This document shows, piece by piece, positions 34,110 to 45,111 of a DNA stretch of 64,000 bases; the stretch's first letter is position 1, and each line of letters begins with the position of its first letter. The position numbers were made by a program, and so were the translations under genes. Under the pieces are notes generated by a model, which did not search any database, was not told where the DNA came from, and was given only the letters and a program-made list of their open reading frames with translations. This DNA comes from Neisseria animaloris (GTDB taxonomy: Bacteria > Pseudomonadota > Gammaproteobacteria > Burkholderiales > Neisseriaceae): NCBI RefSeq assembly GCF_900637855.1, contig NZ_LR134440.1, positions 434,001-498,000 on the forward strand, written 5' to 3'.

Positions 34110-36557
34110 TTAATGCTTGGTGGCCTTTACGCTTGACTTGTTACGTGATTTGGACAGTGTAGAATCCTCGGTGGTTCCTTCATTTTTCCAAGGTTCCGGC
34201 TGGCGTTCCAATCCGAAAGCCAATACTTCTTCTATCCATTTAACAGGATGAATCGTCAGCCCGTCTTTAACATTATCGGGAATTTCTTCCAAATCTTTGA
34301 CATTGTCTTTCGGAATCAGCACATGCTTGATGCCTCCGCGAAGCGCAGCCAACAGCTTTTCTTTTAATCCGCCAATCGGTAATACTTCACCGCGCAAAGT
34401 GATTTCTCCGGTCATGGCCACATCTGCGCGTACCGGAATCTGTGTAAAAGCAGATACCATAGCCAAAGTCATCGCAATGCCGGCACTCGGACCATCTTTC
34501 GGCGTAGCTCCTTCGGGCACATGGACATGGATGTCTTTTTTCTCGTAAAAATCAGGAGAAAGCCCGACTGCTTCGGCACGTGAACGTACGACACTCCAAG
34601 CTGCCGATACCGACTCTTTCATCACATCACCCAATTGGCCGGTACGCAAAATATTACCTTTACCCGGCAAAGCCACCGCTTCAATAGTAAGCAGCTCGCC
34701 ACCAACTTCGGTCCATGCCAAACCGGTTACTTGGCCTACGCGATTTTCATCTTCTGCAACACCATAATCAAAACGGCTGACACCTAAATAGTCATGTAGA
34801 TTTTCCTTGTTAACCTTTACGGCTTTCGGTTTTGAACTACGTGTTGTTTTCACAGCTTTTTTATCTTCTGTCAAAGTGATTTTCATCACTACTTTACGGC
34901 AGATTTTAGCGATTTCGCGGTCAAGCGAACGTACGCCTGCCTCTCGGGTGTAATAACGTATGATGTCGCGCACCGCACTTTCATCAATAATCAATTCCCC
35001 GTCTTTCACGCCGTTACGTTTCATTTGCTTAGGAACAAGGTACTGCATCGCGATATTGATCTTCTCATCTTCGGTATAGCCGGACAAGCGGATGATTTCC
35101 ATACGGTCAAGCAATGCGGGAGGAATGTTTAAGCTGTTTGATGTTGCAATAAACATCACGTCGCTCAAATCATAATCAACTTCAGCATAATGGTCCGCAA
35201 ACTTATTGTTTTGCTCCGGATCCAAAACCTCTAAAAGTGCACTGGCGGGGTCGCCACGAAAATCACTGCCTAACTTATCGATTTCGTCTAATAAAAAAAG
35301 CGGATTTTTCACACCGGCCTTTGCCATATTTTGCAGGATTTTACCCGGCATAGAACCGATATAAGTGCGCCGGTGTCCACGGATTTCGCTTTCATCGCGC
35401 ACTCCTCCCAAAGCCATACGCACATATTTGCGGCCTGTTGCTTTGGCGATAGACTCACCCAACGAGGTTTTACCTACCCCCGGCGGACCTACTAAGCACA
35501 AAATCGGGCCTTTGATTTTATCCATGCGTTTTTGCACGGCTAAATATTCCAAAATGCGTTCTTTGACTTTTTCCAAGCCGTAATGATCGGCATTCAATAT
35601 CAAATCTGCTTTGGCCAAATCTTTGCTTACGCGTGATTTTTTCTTCCACGGCAGTTCAAGCAAGGTGTCGATGTAGTTGCGCACGACGGTAGATTCGGCC
35701 GACATCGGCGGCATCATTTTCAGTTTTTTAAGCTCGGACAAGCACTTTTCTTCGGCTTCTTTGGTCATACCGGCTTCTTTAATCTGCTTCTCCAACGCCT
35801 CCAGCTCGCCGCGTTCGTCTTCTTCGCCCAATTCACGCTGAATGGCTTTAACCTGCTCGTTCAAATAGTATTCGCGCTGCGATTTTTCCATTTGACGCTT
35901 CACGCGGCCCCGGATGCGTTTCTCGACCTGCATGATGTCGAGTTCCGCTTCAAGTTGGCCCAGCAGATACTCCATGCGTTCGGCAACACTGACCGTATTC
36001 AATACTTCCTGACGTTGTTCCAATTTCAACTGCAAATGTGCTGCAACGGTATCAACCAAACGGCTGTTATCGGTAATGCCGTGAATAGTACTGATCACTT
36101 CGGCCGGAATTTTTTTGTTCAATTTGGCGAACTGATCGAACTGCGAAAGCAGTGTGCGACGCAACGCTTCCATATCGGTACCGTCGACATCAATATCGTC
36201 TGCCATTTCAACATGGGCAAGAAAAAATTCACCCGCATCCTCAACGGTAAGCGCCTGTCCGCGTCGGATACCTTCCACCAATACTTTTACCGTTCCGTCA
36301 GGTAGTTTCAATACTTGTAAAACTTGGGCGACGGTACCCATTTTGTGCAAATCTTTCGGATCCGGCTCTTCATCGTTAGGATCACGTTGGGCGAGCAAAA
36401 ATACCGGCTCGTCTTTTTCCATTGCCATATCGAGTGCGGCAATAGATTTCGGTCTGCCCACAAACAAGGGCAGCACCATGTGCGGATACACCACTACATC
36501 ACGCAGCGGTAAGGTAGCCAGTGCAATGTATTCCTCAGAATGTTTGTCTGTTGCCAT
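34110..36557 (-). CDS. lon: Lon ATP-dependent protease
   Basis: 815 aa. N-terminal LON substrate domain, AAA+ module with Walker A GPPGVGKTS and Walker B FLLDEIDKL, then the protease domain with catalytic Ser in PKDGPSAGIAM and Lys in GGLKEKLLAA. Degrades damaged and regulatory proteins. Lies before hupB and ppiD. Upstream is a heat-shock-like promoter (36598-36623). Confidence 0.97.
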   Translation of the reverse strand: MATDKHSEEYIALATLPLRDVVVYPHMVLPLFVGRPKSIAALDMAMEKDEPVFLLAQRDPNDEEPDPKDLHKMGTVAQVLQVLKLPDGTVKVLVEGIRRGQALTVEDAGEFFLAHVEMADDIDVDGTDMEALRRTLLSQFDQFAKLNKKIPAEVISTIHGITDNSRLVDTVAAHLQLKLEQRQEVLNTVSVAERMEYLLGQLEAELDIMQVEKRIRGRVKRQMEKSQREYYLNEQVKAIQRELGEEDERGELEALEKQIKEAGMTKEAEEKCLSELKKLKMMPPMSAESTVVRNYIDTLLELPWKKKSRVSKDLAKADLILNADHYGLEKVKERILEYLAVQKRMDKIKGPILCLVGPPGVGKTSLGESIAKATGRKYVRMALGGVRDESEIRGHRRTYIGSMPGKILQNMAKAGVKNPLFLLDEIDKLGSDFRGDPASALLEVLDPEQNNKFADHYAEVDYDLSDVMFIATSNSLNIPPALLDRMEIIRLSGYTEDEKINIAMQYLVPKQMKRNGVKDGELIIDESAVRDIIRYYTREAGVRSLDREIAKICRKVVMKITLTEDKKAVKTTRSSKPKAVKVNKENLHDYLGVSRFDYGVAEDENRVGQVTGLAWTEVGGELLTIEAVALPGKGNILRTGQLGDVMKESVSAAWSVVRSRAEAVGLSPDFYEKKDIHVHVPEGATPKDGPSAGIAMTLAMVSAFTQIPVRADVAMTGEITLRGEVLPIGGLKEKLLAALRGGIKHVLIPKDNVKDLEEIPDNVKDGLTIHPVKWIEEVLAFGLERQPEPWKNEGTTEDSTLSKSRNKSSVKATKH

Positions 36558-36597
36558 TTTTCATCTCTAGTCGGTTAATAATTCAGTTGCGGCCTAA

Positions 36598-36623
36598 GTT
36601 GGGCTGAACGGCTTTATTTCAAG
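36598..36623 (-). promoter_or_regulatory. candidate sigma-32 (heat-shock) promoter of lon
   Basis: Minus strand CTTGAA (36618-36623), 14-nt spacer, CCCAAC (36598-36603) resembles the RpoH pattern CTTGAA-N13-17-CCCCAT, about 41 nt from the lon start. Confidence 0.4.
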
Positions 36624-36726
36624 TCTTGAAAAATCGGTTCGGCAGATGCATGTTGACACCAGATGCAACGCCATAATGTTTGCGTTAAAATATTGCTTAA
36701 ATCTAAATATTGATTATATCGCTTAA

Positions 36727-36755
36727 AGGCCGTCTGAAACCTTTTCAGACGGCCT
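36727..36755. terminator. DUS inverted pair before ybeD
   Basis: AGGCCGTCTGAA (36727-36738) and TTCAGACGGCCT (36744-36755), only 16 nt before the start of ybeD. A likely leader hairpin. Confidence 0.4.
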
Positions 36756-36771
36756 CAATTAAGGAAGTATT

Positions 36772-37041
36772 ATGTCTGAAGAGACCAAAACATTGATTGA
36801 ATTTCCCTGTACTTTCCCTTTAAAAGTAATGGGAGCGCAACATCCTGATTTCGAATCGGCGATTTTGGAGACCGTACGCCTGCACGCACCCGATACGCAA
36901 CCCCATGATATTAACGTACGCCCCAGCAGCAAAGGCAATTATTTGGGCGCAACCGTACAAGTTTATGTAACCAACCAAACACAGCTCGACAACATCTATC
37001 GCGCCTTAACTTCGCACGCTTTGGTGAAAGTGGTGCTGTAA
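36772..37041 (+). CDS. ybeD: YbeD/DUF493 family protein
   Basis: 89 aa. [20 protein letters not shown] and the ferredoxin-like fold ending [10 protein letters not shown] match DUF493 (YbeD). Commonly next to lipB, as here with a 2-nt gap. Proposed to have an ACT-like regulatory fold. Its function is not settled. RBS AAGGAAG. Confidence 0.9.
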   Translation: MSEETKTLIEFPCTFPLKVMGAQHPDFESAILETVRLHAPDTQPHDINVRPSSKGNYLGATVQVYVTNQTQLDNIYRALTSHALVKVVL

Positions 37042-37043
37042 CC

Positions 37044-37664
37044 ATGAAAATCGTGCAACTGGGGCTGGCCGAGTACCAACCCGTTTTTGAGGCGATGAAA
37101 GCATTCAATGCCTCGCGCACCGACAATACCGAAGATGAATTATGGGTGGTGGAACATCCTCCCGTATTCACGCAAGGGCTGGCGGGAAAACCGGAACATC
37201 TGCTGATACGGGACGATATTCCCGTAGTGCAAATCGATCGCGGCGGGCAAATTACTTATCACGGCCCGGGCCAATTGGTTGTTTATACGCTGATTGACTT
37301 TAAACGCCGCAAAACCAGCGTCCGCCATATTGTATCCGCGCTTGAAAACAGCATTATTGCCACATTGGAGGAATACGGTATTGAAGCGGAGGCCGATCCC
37401 GCCCGCCCTGGAGTATATGTAAAAGGATGCAAAATTGCATCACTCGGTCTACGCATCAAAAACGGTTCGGTTTATCACGGCCTTGCACTCAATGTAAACA
37501 TGGATTTAAGCCCGTTCACCCACATCAACCCCTGCGGATATGCGGGTATGGAAATGGTTCAGATGGCCGATTTTCTCAACCCGTGCCCTTCAATTGCCGA
37601 AGTAGCAGAAAAACTTACCACACACCTCATCAAACAACTCGCCCCGAAAGACACCGTATCATGA
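37044..37664 (+). CDS. lipB: LipB, octanoyl-[acp]:protein octanoyltransferase
   Basis: 206 aa. [16 protein letters not shown] substrate loop, [12 protein letters not shown] lysine and the thioester cysteine in [12 protein letters not shown]. Moves octanoate from ACP to lipoyl domains. Its stop overlaps the lipA ATG by 4 nt (ATGA). Confidence 0.96.
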   Translation: MKIVQLGLAEYQPVFEAMKAFNASRTDNTEDELWVVEHPPVFTQGLAGKPEHLLIRDDIPVVQIDRGGQITYHGPGQLVVYTLIDFKRRKTSVRHIVSALENSIIATLEEYGIEAEADPARPGVYVKGCKIASLGLRIKNGSVYHGLALNVNMDLSPFTHINPCGYAGMEMVQMADFLNPCPSIAEVAEKLTTHLIKQLAPKDTVS

Positions 37665-38623
37665 GTGAAAATAAATTAGACAACAGCCAAGGCGTAAAAC
37701 ACAAAGGCGCAGCGAAAACAGCCCGTATTCCAATCAAAATCGTTCCGCTTGAAGAAAAACTCAAAAAACCCGAATGGATTCGCGCCAAACTACCTTCCGG
37801 CAAGAAGTTTTTTGAAATCAAAAACATCCTTCGCGATCAAAAAATGCATACCGTCTGCGAAGAAGCCAGTTGTCCCAATATCGGCGAATGCTTCAGTAAA
37901 GGTACCGCCACCTTCATGATTATGGGCGACATCTGCACCCGCCGCTGCCCTTTCTGCGACGTAGGTCATGGCAGACCCAATCCGCTTGATCCCGACGAAC
38001 CCAAAAACCTCGCCGACTCCGTAGCAGCTATGAATCTGCGCTACGTTGTGATCACTTCGGTTGACCGCGACGACTTGCGCGACGGCGGGGCACAACACTT
38101 TGCCGATTGCATTGCCGCCATTCGCGAAAGAAGCCCGCATACCAAAATCGAAATCCTTGTTCCCGATTTCCGCGGACGTTTGGATATCGCCCTCGACATC
38201 CTCTCACGCACACCGCCCGATGTGATGAACCACAATCTCGAAACCCATCCGCGCCTCTACAAACAGGCACGCCCGGGTTCCGACTACAAACACTCGCTTG
38301 AACTGCTGCGCCGTTATAAGGAAATGCAGCCCGGCATCCCCACCAAATCCGGCATTATGGTCGGCTTGGGTGAAACCGATGAAGAAGTACGCGAAATCAT
38401 GCGTGATATGCGAGAGCACAATATCGAAATGATTACCGTCGGCCAATACCTGCAACCTTCAGACGGCCACTTGCCCGTACTGCGCTACGTAACTCCGACA
38501 CAATTCAAAGAATTTGAAAAAGAAGCCTACGCTATGGGCTTTACCAATGCAGCTATCGGTGCAATGGTACGCAGCAGTTACCACGCAGACGAGCAAGCCT
38601 CTCAAGCTTTGAAGGAGTTGTGA
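37661..38623 (+). CDS. lipA: LipA, lipoyl synthase
   Basis: 320 aa from ATG 37661, chosen because it overlaps the lipB stop and opens conserved sequence. Radical SAM enzyme: cluster CTRRCPFC (C-x3-C-x2-C) and the auxiliary cluster [12 protein letters not shown]. Inserts two sulfurs into octanoyl groups. Fe-S dependent, so tied to the isc genes. An in-frame DUS lies near 38458. Confidence 0.97.
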   Translation: MSENKLDNSQGVKHKGAAKTARIPIKIVPLEEKLKKPEWIRAKLPSGKKFFEIKNILRDQKMHTVCEEASCPNIGECFSKGTATFMIMGDICTRRCPFCDVGHGRPNPLDPDEPKNLADSVAAMNLRYVVITSVDRDDLRDGGAQHFADCIAAIRERSPHTKIEILVPDFRGRLDIALDILSRTPPDVMNHNLETHPRLYKQARPGSDYKHSLELLRRYKEMQPGIPTKSGIMVGLGETDEEVREIMRDMREHNIEMITVGQYLQPSDGHLPVLRYVTPTQFKEFEKEAYAMGFTNAAIGAMVRSSYHADEQASQALKEL

Positions 38624-38665
38624 TTCAGCCGGGTACGACTCATTGCTGTTTGATACAATAAAAAC

Positions 38666-38711
38666 GAGCGGAAAGAAATCGAACACGACATCATTCGATT
38701 TCTTTCCGCTC
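38666..38711. terminator. lipA terminator (18-bp perfect stem)
   Basis: GAGCGGAAAGAAATCGAA (38666-38683) and TTCGATTTCTTTCCGCTC (38694-38711), 10-nt loop, A-run before and ATTTTGATT after. Not related to DUS. Confidence 0.8.
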
Positions 38712-38754
38712 ATTTTGATTATTCCAATCTAGGCAGCCGTTGCCGTATAGCAAA

Positions 38755-38781
38755 AGGCCGTCTGAAAATTTCAGACGGCCT
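38755..38781. terminator. kdsA terminator (DUS pair)
   Basis: AAAAGGCCGTCTGAAA and TTTCAGACGGCCT with a tight loop, about 20 nt past the kdsA stop. Confidence 0.75.
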
Positions 38782-38800
38782 AAAATCAAATTTTACAAAA

Positions 38801-40109
<1,309 letters not shown>

Positions 40110-40413
40110 GGTTTTCTTTCTTTTTTAATGTGAAGCGGAAAAGCGGTAAGGCCGTCTGAAAAGGCTGTTATTGTACACCCATTGGAAAAATCTTTATATC
40201 AGGCCGTCTGAAAAAATGCTTCTAATCCTTACGGCTTAGTTCGTTACTCTTTCGGACTAATCTTTTCTATACCGATGTTTGGAACGCACCGTGCTTTCTG
40301 CCGATATTCAGTAGACAGATAGAGGCGTAAGGTTGCACTGTAAAAAATTATTTACTTTAGTTCGCACCAACCGTTAATTTTTGTATGGTGGTGCTGTCGA
40401 AAGGGCTTCCATA
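40110..40413. other. panD-narK intergenic region
   Basis: 304 nt between divergent genes with two direct DUS copies (40149-40160, 40201-40212). I looked for an FNR or NarP-type site in front of the nitrate carrier and see none of good quality. Confidence 0.5.
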
Positions 40414-41652
40414 ATGTCTTCTCTGAAATACAAACGTTATGCCGTGCTTGCTTCCAGTACATGGTCGTTTACCGTCTGCTTCATGATTTGGATGATGTTG
40501 GCGGTGGTCGGTATTCCCGTTAAAAACGAGTTGGGTTTGAGCGAAACCGAATTCGGTATTTTGGCGGCCACTCCCGTGCTTTCCGGTTCGCTGGTGCGTG
40601 TGCCGCTGGGTATCTGGACCGACCGCTACGGCGGCCGCATCGTGCTTTTCCTACTGATGCTTGCATGCGTGCCTGCGGTATTCCTGATGCAGTATGCCGA
40701 CCATTTCTGGCAATTTTTGGTTATCGGTTTAGTGATGGGTTTGGCCGGCGGTTCGTTTTCGGTGGGCACGCCGTATGTGGCACGCTGGTTTCCGAAAGAA
40801 CAGCAAGGTTTGGCGATGGGAGTATTTGGTGCGGGTAACGCAGGTTCCGCTTTAAATAAATTCTTGGCCCCCGCGCTGATTGCTTACGGAACTTGGCATC
40901 TGGTACCTACCGTGTATGCGGCCATTATGCTTGGCACGGCTATTCTTTTCTGGTTTTTCTCTTACAGCGATGACAGCCATAAGGTTTCATCTTCAGTTAC
41001 CCTCGGTCAACAGCTCGCCCTTTTGAAAGACCCGGGCGTATTGCGTTACAGCCAATACTATTCTGTGGTATTCGGCGGTTATGTGGCACTGGCTTTGTGG
41101 ATGACTAAATACTATGTGGGCGAATACGGCCTGAACCTACAAACGGCTGCGTTTTTAGCTGCCTGCTTCTCGTTGCCCGGCGGTGTGTTACGCGCATTCG
41201 GCGGTTATCTTTCCGACAAATTCGGTGCGTATAAAGTTACTTGGGCGGTGATGTGGGTTTGCTGGGTATGCTTCTTTATTTTGTCTTATCCGCAAACCGA
41301 ACTGATGATTAAAACCACCCACGGCGGTTCCGTGAGCATGCACATCGGCCTGAACGTAGTGGTGTTCACCATTCTGATGTTTACCGTAGGCGTGGCCATG
41401 GCAGTAGGCAAAGCCTCTGTATTCAAATTCGTGGCTGACGATTACCCGACCAACATCGGTGCTGTATCCGGCATCGTCGGTTTGGCCGGCGGTTTGGGCG
41501 GTTTCCTGCTGCCGATAATGTTCGGTGCATTGGAAGATTTGACCGGCATACGCTCCACCAGCTTCATGCTGCTCTACGGCACGGTATGCATATCACTAAT
41601 CTGGATGCACTTTTCGTTTAAAGCCAAACGCCGCGAGTTAGAAAAAGCTTAA
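40414..41652 (+). CDS. NarK-type nitrate/nitrite transporter (first of two)
   Basis: 412 aa from ATG 40414. An upstream TTG at 40381 is less likely. 12 membrane segments, MFS nitrate/nitrite porter motifs including RVPLGIWTDRYGGR and GLAGGSFSVGTPYVARWFP, and the second half GLAGGLGGFLLP. By family a NarK1-like nitrate:proton symporter or NarK-type carrier. Followed 66 nt later by a second carrier gene. No narGHJI or nas genes are adjacent. Confidence 0.85.
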   Translation: MSSLKYKRYAVLASSTWSFTVCFMIWMMLAVVGIPVKNELGLSETEFGILAATPVLSGSLVRVPLGIWTDRYGGRIVLFLLMLACVPAVFLMQYADHFWQFLVIGLVMGLAGGSFSVGTPYVARWFPKEQQGLAMGVFGAGNAGSALNKFLAPALIAYGTWHLVPTVYAAIMLGTAILFWFFSYSDDSHKVSSSVTLGQQLALLKDPGVLRYSQYYSVVFGGYVALALWMTKYYVGEYGLNLQTAAFLAACFSLPGGVLRAFGGYLSDKFGAYKVTWAVMWVCWVCFFILSYPQTELMIKTTHGGSVSMHIGLNVVVFTILMFTVGVAMAVGKASVFKFVADDYPTNIGAVSGIVGLAGGLGGFLLPIMFGALEDLTGIRSTSFMLLYGTVCISLIWMHFSFKAKRRELEKA

Positions 41653-41658
41653 CCCCGA

Positions 41659-41697
41659 AGGCCGTCTGAAGAATTCGGATACCTTTTCAGACGGCCT
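41659..41697. terminator. DUS pair between the two carrier genes
   Basis: AGGCCGTCTGAA (41659-41670) and TTCAGACGGCCT (41686-41697). May make the second gene partly independent of the first. Confidence 0.6.
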
Positions 41698-41718
41698 TTC
41701 AAAAAAAGAGAGAGCACT

Positions 41719-43101
41719 ATGTCCCACATTATTCAAGATTGGCGGCCGGAAGAAAAAGATTTCTGGCAAAACACAGGCCGACCGATTGCACGCCGCAATT
41801 TATGGATTTCGATTCCCGCCTTATTACTGGCTTTCGCCATCTGGCAGGTATGGAGCGTGGCGGTAGTCAACCTGCCCAACATCGGCTTCAAATATTCGCC
41901 AAACCAGCTTTTCTGGCTGGCCGCTCTGCCCGCTTTATCGGGGGCGACATTGCGGATTTTCTATTCGTTTATGGTGCCGGTGTTCGGCGGTCGCAAATGG
42001 ACGGCCATTTCCACCGCCAGCCTGCTGTTGCCAGCGGTAGGTTTGGGTTTTGCCGTGCAAAATCCCGACACCGGCTACATCACCATGATGGTTCTGGCGC
42101 TGTTGTGCGGCTTTGGCGGCGGTAACTTCTCTTCCAGCATGGCCAATATCAGCTTTTTCTTCCCTAAAGCGGAAAAAGGCACGGCTCTCGGCCTGAATGC
42201 AGGTTTGGGCAACCTCGGTGTATCCGTGGTGCAATTCGTGGTGCCGCTGATCATCACCGCAGGCGTGTTCGGCGCGTTGGGCGGCGAGGCGCAAACTTGG
42301 GTGAAAGACGATGTTACCAAGCAAATCTGGCTGCAAAACGCCGGCTTTATCTGGGTGCCGTTCATCATTCTTTCCACGCTGGCCGCATGGTTCGGCATGA
42401 ACGATCTGGCTTCCGCCAAAGCCAGCTTTAAAGACCAAGCCGTTATTTTCACCCGCAAGCACAACTGGATTATGTGCATTCTGTATCTAGGCACATTCGG
42501 TTCGTTTATCGGTTTTTCGGCAGGTTTTCCACTGCTGATTAAGAGCCAATTCCCCGATGTAGACCCCGTTAAATATGCGTTTTTAGGCCCGTTGGTCGGT
42601 GCGCTGGTACGGCCCTTAGGCGGTTGGCTGTCCGATAAAATCAAGAGCGGCGCACTTATCACCCAAATCGTGTTTATCGGCATGATAATCGCCGTGTTCG
42701 GTGTGATTTCCTTCCTGCCTTCAAACGGACAAGGAGGCAGCTTCTGGGGCTTTTTCGCCTGCTTCATTGCCCTCTTCGCCCTCACCGGCCTCGGCAACGG
42801 CTCCACTTTCATGCAAGTACCGGTTATCTTTCTAAACATGCACCAGAAATTTGCCGATCAAGGTTTGGTATCGAAAGAACAGGCGTTATTGGATGCGAAT
42901 AAAGAAGGCGCGGCCGTTATCGGCTTTACCGCCGCATTCGCGGCTTACGGCGGTTTCTTTATTCCGAAAAGCTACGGCACTTCCATCGCCTTGACCGGCA
43001 GCGTGAACGGCGCATTAATCGGCTTCATCATCTTCTACGCCGTCTGCGTGTTGCTGAACTGGTGGTTCTACGCCCGCAAGGGTGCTGAGGCGAAATGCTG
43101 A
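41719..43101 (+). CDS. NarK2-type nitrate/nitrite antiporter
   Basis: 460 aa, about 12 membrane segments. N-terminal DWRPEEKDFWQNTGRPIARRNLW is the NarK2/NarU cytosolic start. GGGNFSSSMANISFFFPKAEKGTALGLNAGLGNLG and the GPLVGALVRPLGGWLSDK motif follow. Exchanges nitrate for nitrite during anaerobic respiration. Strong RBS (AGAGAG region). The NarK1-NarK2 pair usually precedes narGHJI, but here the convergent era gene follows. Confidence 0.9.
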   Translation: MSHIIQDWRPEEKDFWQNTGRPIARRNLWISIPALLLAFAIWQVWSVAVVNLPNIGFKYSPNQLFWLAALPALSGATLRIFYSFMVPVFGGRKWTAISTASLLLPAVGLGFAVQNPDTGYITMMVLALLCGFGGGNFSSSMANISFFFPKAEKGTALGLNAGLGNLGVSVVQFVVPLIITAGVFGALGGEAQTWVKDDVTKQIWLQNAGFIWVPFIILSTLAAWFGMNDLASAKASFKDQAVIFTRKHNWIMCILYLGTFGSFIGFSAGFPLLIKSQFPDVDPVKYAFLGPLVGALVRPLGGWLSDKIKSGALITQIVFIGMIIAVFGVISFLPSNGQGGSFWGFFACFIALFALTGLGNGSTFMQVPVIFLNMHQKFADQGLVSKEQALLDANKEGAAVIGFTAAFAAYGGFFIPKSYGTSIALTGSVNGALIGFIIFYAVCVLLNWWFYARKGAEAKC

Positions 43102-43109
43102 TCTGAAAA

Positions 43110-43139
43110 AGGCCGTCTGAAAAAACTTTCAGACGGCCT
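43110..43139. terminator. bidirectional DUS-pair terminator (narK2/era)
   Basis: AAAAAGGCCGTCTGAAA and TTTCAGACGGCCTTTTTTT, long stem with runs on both sides, between convergent genes. Confidence 0.8.
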
Positions 43140-43166
43140 TTTTTTAAAACAGTTACTTCATTTTTT

Positions 43167-44087
43167 CTACAAGCCCAATTCCTGTAAAAAACGGATATCA
43201 TCGGCCCAACCGGATTTCACTTTAACCCACACTTTCAAAAACACCTTAATATCAAAGAGTTTTTCCATATCCAACCGTGCTTCGGTAGAAATTTTCTTCA
43301 ATTTCTCGCCGCCTTTACCGATCACAATCGGTTTTTGGTTTTCTTTGTCCACCAACACGGCGATATAGATGTGATACATGCCGTTTTCTTCTTTAAACTG
43401 TTCCACTTCCACATTCATGGCATACGGCAGCTCTTCGCCCAGATAGCGGAATAATTTTTCACGCACGATCTCCATCGCCAAAAAACGGCTGGATTTATCG
43501 GTAACCATATCTTCGGGATACATCGGAATGCTCTCGGGCAAATACGGTTTGAGTTTTTCCAGCAGGTTGGCAATCCGTAAGCCGTGTTTCGCGCTCACTA
43601 CTTCCGCATCGGCAAAATCAAACTCGCTGCGTACGCCGGCGATAAATGCGTCCAAAGCCAATTTGTCTTTAGCCTTGTCTTTATCGATTTTGTTTACCAC
43701 CAAAACCACCGGCGTATGCTTGGGAAGCTGTTTCATCACCGTGCGGTCGGCTTCGGTAAAACGCATCGCTTCGATAACAAACACAACCACATCCACGCCG
43801 CTTATGGCTTCGGTTACGTTTAAATTCAAACGGTCGTTAAGGGCGTTGCGGTGGTCGGTTTGGAAACCCGGGGTGTCGACAAACACAAACTGCGCCGTGT
43901 CATCGGTATAAATACCCGTAACCTTGTGGCGTGTAGTTTGCGCTTTTTTACTGGTGATGCTGATTTTCTGGCCGATAAGATGGTTCATCAGCGTCGATTT
44001 ACCCACATTCGGGCGGCCGACAATCGCCACAAAGCCGCAGTGGTAGCCGTTGGCATCGGGTATGGCGGTTACGTTTTCAATATCCAT
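43167..44087 (-). CDS. era: Era, ribosome-assembly GTPase
   Basis: 306 aa from ATG 44087. G1 GRPNVGKST, G3 DTPGFQ, G4 NKIDKDK, G5 SAKHG, and a C-terminal KH domain with VIGKGGEKLKKI that binds the 3' end of 16S rRNA. Lies after rnc on the same strand, the classic rnc-era pair. A 14-codon upstream extension is not conserved. Confidence 0.96.
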   Translation of the reverse strand: MDIENVTAIPDANGYHCGFVAIVGRPNVGKSTLMNHLIGQKISITSKKAQTTRHKVTGIYTDDTAQFVFVDTPGFQTDHRNALNDRLNLNVTEAISGVDVVVFVIEAMRFTEADRTVMKQLPKHTPVVLVVNKIDKDKAKDKLALDAFIAGVRSEFDFADAEVVSAKHGLRIANLLEKLKPYLPESIPMYPEDMVTDKSSRFLAMEIVREKLFRYLGEELPYAMNVEVEQFKEENGMYHIYIAVLVDKENQKPIVIGKGGEKLKKISTEARLDMEKLFDIKVFLKVWVKVKSGWADDIRFLQELGL

Positions 44088-44164
44088 ATTTTCTTTCTTT
44101 CGGTTTGCCGAACCGTGGTGCGCCGGTTCGGGCATTTTCAGACGGCCTCAAACACTATCTGATT

Positions 44165-44881
44165 TTATTTTTTAACTTTCAGGGGATGCTTCTGTTCCAG
44201 CCAAGCAAATGCTTCTTTGGCCGCATATTGCTCGGCTTGGCGGCGGCTATTGGCTTTGGCAAGGGTGATGCAGCCCAGCTCGCCCAAATCACAGGCAACG
44301 GTAAATTCGGCTTCATTGCCTTCTCCGACCTGTTGCTCGATGCGGTATTTCGGCAACCCAAAACGGCGTGCCTGAAGCGCTTCTTGCAATAAAGTTTTCG
44401 GGTCTTTGCCCTGATGCTCGCTCTCGGCTTTTTGAACACGCACGGTAAACAAGCGGCGTACGGCATTTTCGGCAGTAGCAAAATCGGCATCAAAACTGAT
44501 GGCGGCAAAGGCGGCTTCTACTGCGTCAGCAAGAATGGAAGGCCGTCTGAAACCGCCGCTTTTCAATTCGCCCTGCCCTAAAAATAAAGCATCGCCGATA
44601 TTCAATTCAGCAGCGATTTCCGCCAGCACATCCTGATTAACCAAGTTTGCCCGCATACGCGACAACCTGCCTTCGGGCAAATCCGGAAAAGTATCAAACA
44701 GCATTCGGGCAACGGTGTAATTGAGAATGGCATCGCCCACAAACTCAAAGCGTTCGTTATTGCGGGAGGAAAAACTGCGGTGCGTGAGCGCCCTTTCAAG
44801 CAAGGCGGGTTGTTCGAAGATGTAGCCGAGTTTATTTTGAACCTGCAGCAAAGCCTGCTGCTTTCTGGAATCGGGTTTCAT
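44165..44881 (-). CDS. rnc: ribonuclease III
   Basis: 238 aa from ATG 44881 (MKPDSRKQQ), the start that best matches neisserial homologues. ATG 44920 would add 13 residues. Signature NERFEFVGDAILNY, catalytic ADAVEAAFAAI and a C-terminal dsRNA-binding domain. Processes rRNA and cuts dsRNA, possibly including Correia-type hairpins. An inward-facing DUS lies in the gene near 44540. Confidence 0.95.
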   Translation of the reverse strand: MKPDSRKQQALLQVQNKLGYIFEQPALLERALTHRSFSSRNNERFEFVGDAILNYTVARMLFDTFPDLPEGRLSRMRANLVNQDVLAEIAAELNIGDALFLGQGELKSGGFRRPSILADAVEAAFAAISFDADFATAENAVRRLFTVRVQKAESEHQGKDPKTLLQEALQARRFGLPKYRIEQQVGEGNEAEFTVACDLGELGCITLAKANSRRQAEQYAAKEAFAWLEQKHPLKVKK

Positions 44882-44984
44882 ATGTGCTTTCGTAAAATCA
44901 GCCCGAATGCTTTTCAACACTTAACCGGCAGATACGGTAATAAATGCAGAAAAGGTTTAAAGCTGAGGTATCGATAATTTGCGC

Positions 44985-45016
44985 AGGCCGTCTGAAAACG
45001 GTTTTTCAGACGGCCT
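44985..45016. terminator. DUS inverted pair upstream of rnc
   Basis: AGGCCGTCTGAA (44985-44996) and TTCAGACGGCCT (45005-45016), flanked by CAGG/CCTG. Confidence 0.5.
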
Positions 45017-45074
45017 GAAGCGGGTATTGTACCGTATCCGGTGTATGGGAAACAGCAGCACTTCATAATTTTAA

Positions 45075-45106
45075 AGGCCGTCTGAAAAACCGTTTTCAGA
45101 CGGCCC
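45075..45106. terminator. NCS1 permease terminator (DUS pair)
   Basis: AGGCCGTCTGAAAA and TTTTCAGACGGCCC, 5 nt after the permease stop. Confidence 0.7.
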
Positions 45107-45111
45107 GACAA

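Noticed and set aside
40110..40413. FNR or NarP site before the NarK genes
   Set aside because: Searched by eye, but no sequence close to TTGAT-N4-ATCAA or a clear NarP heptamer pair.
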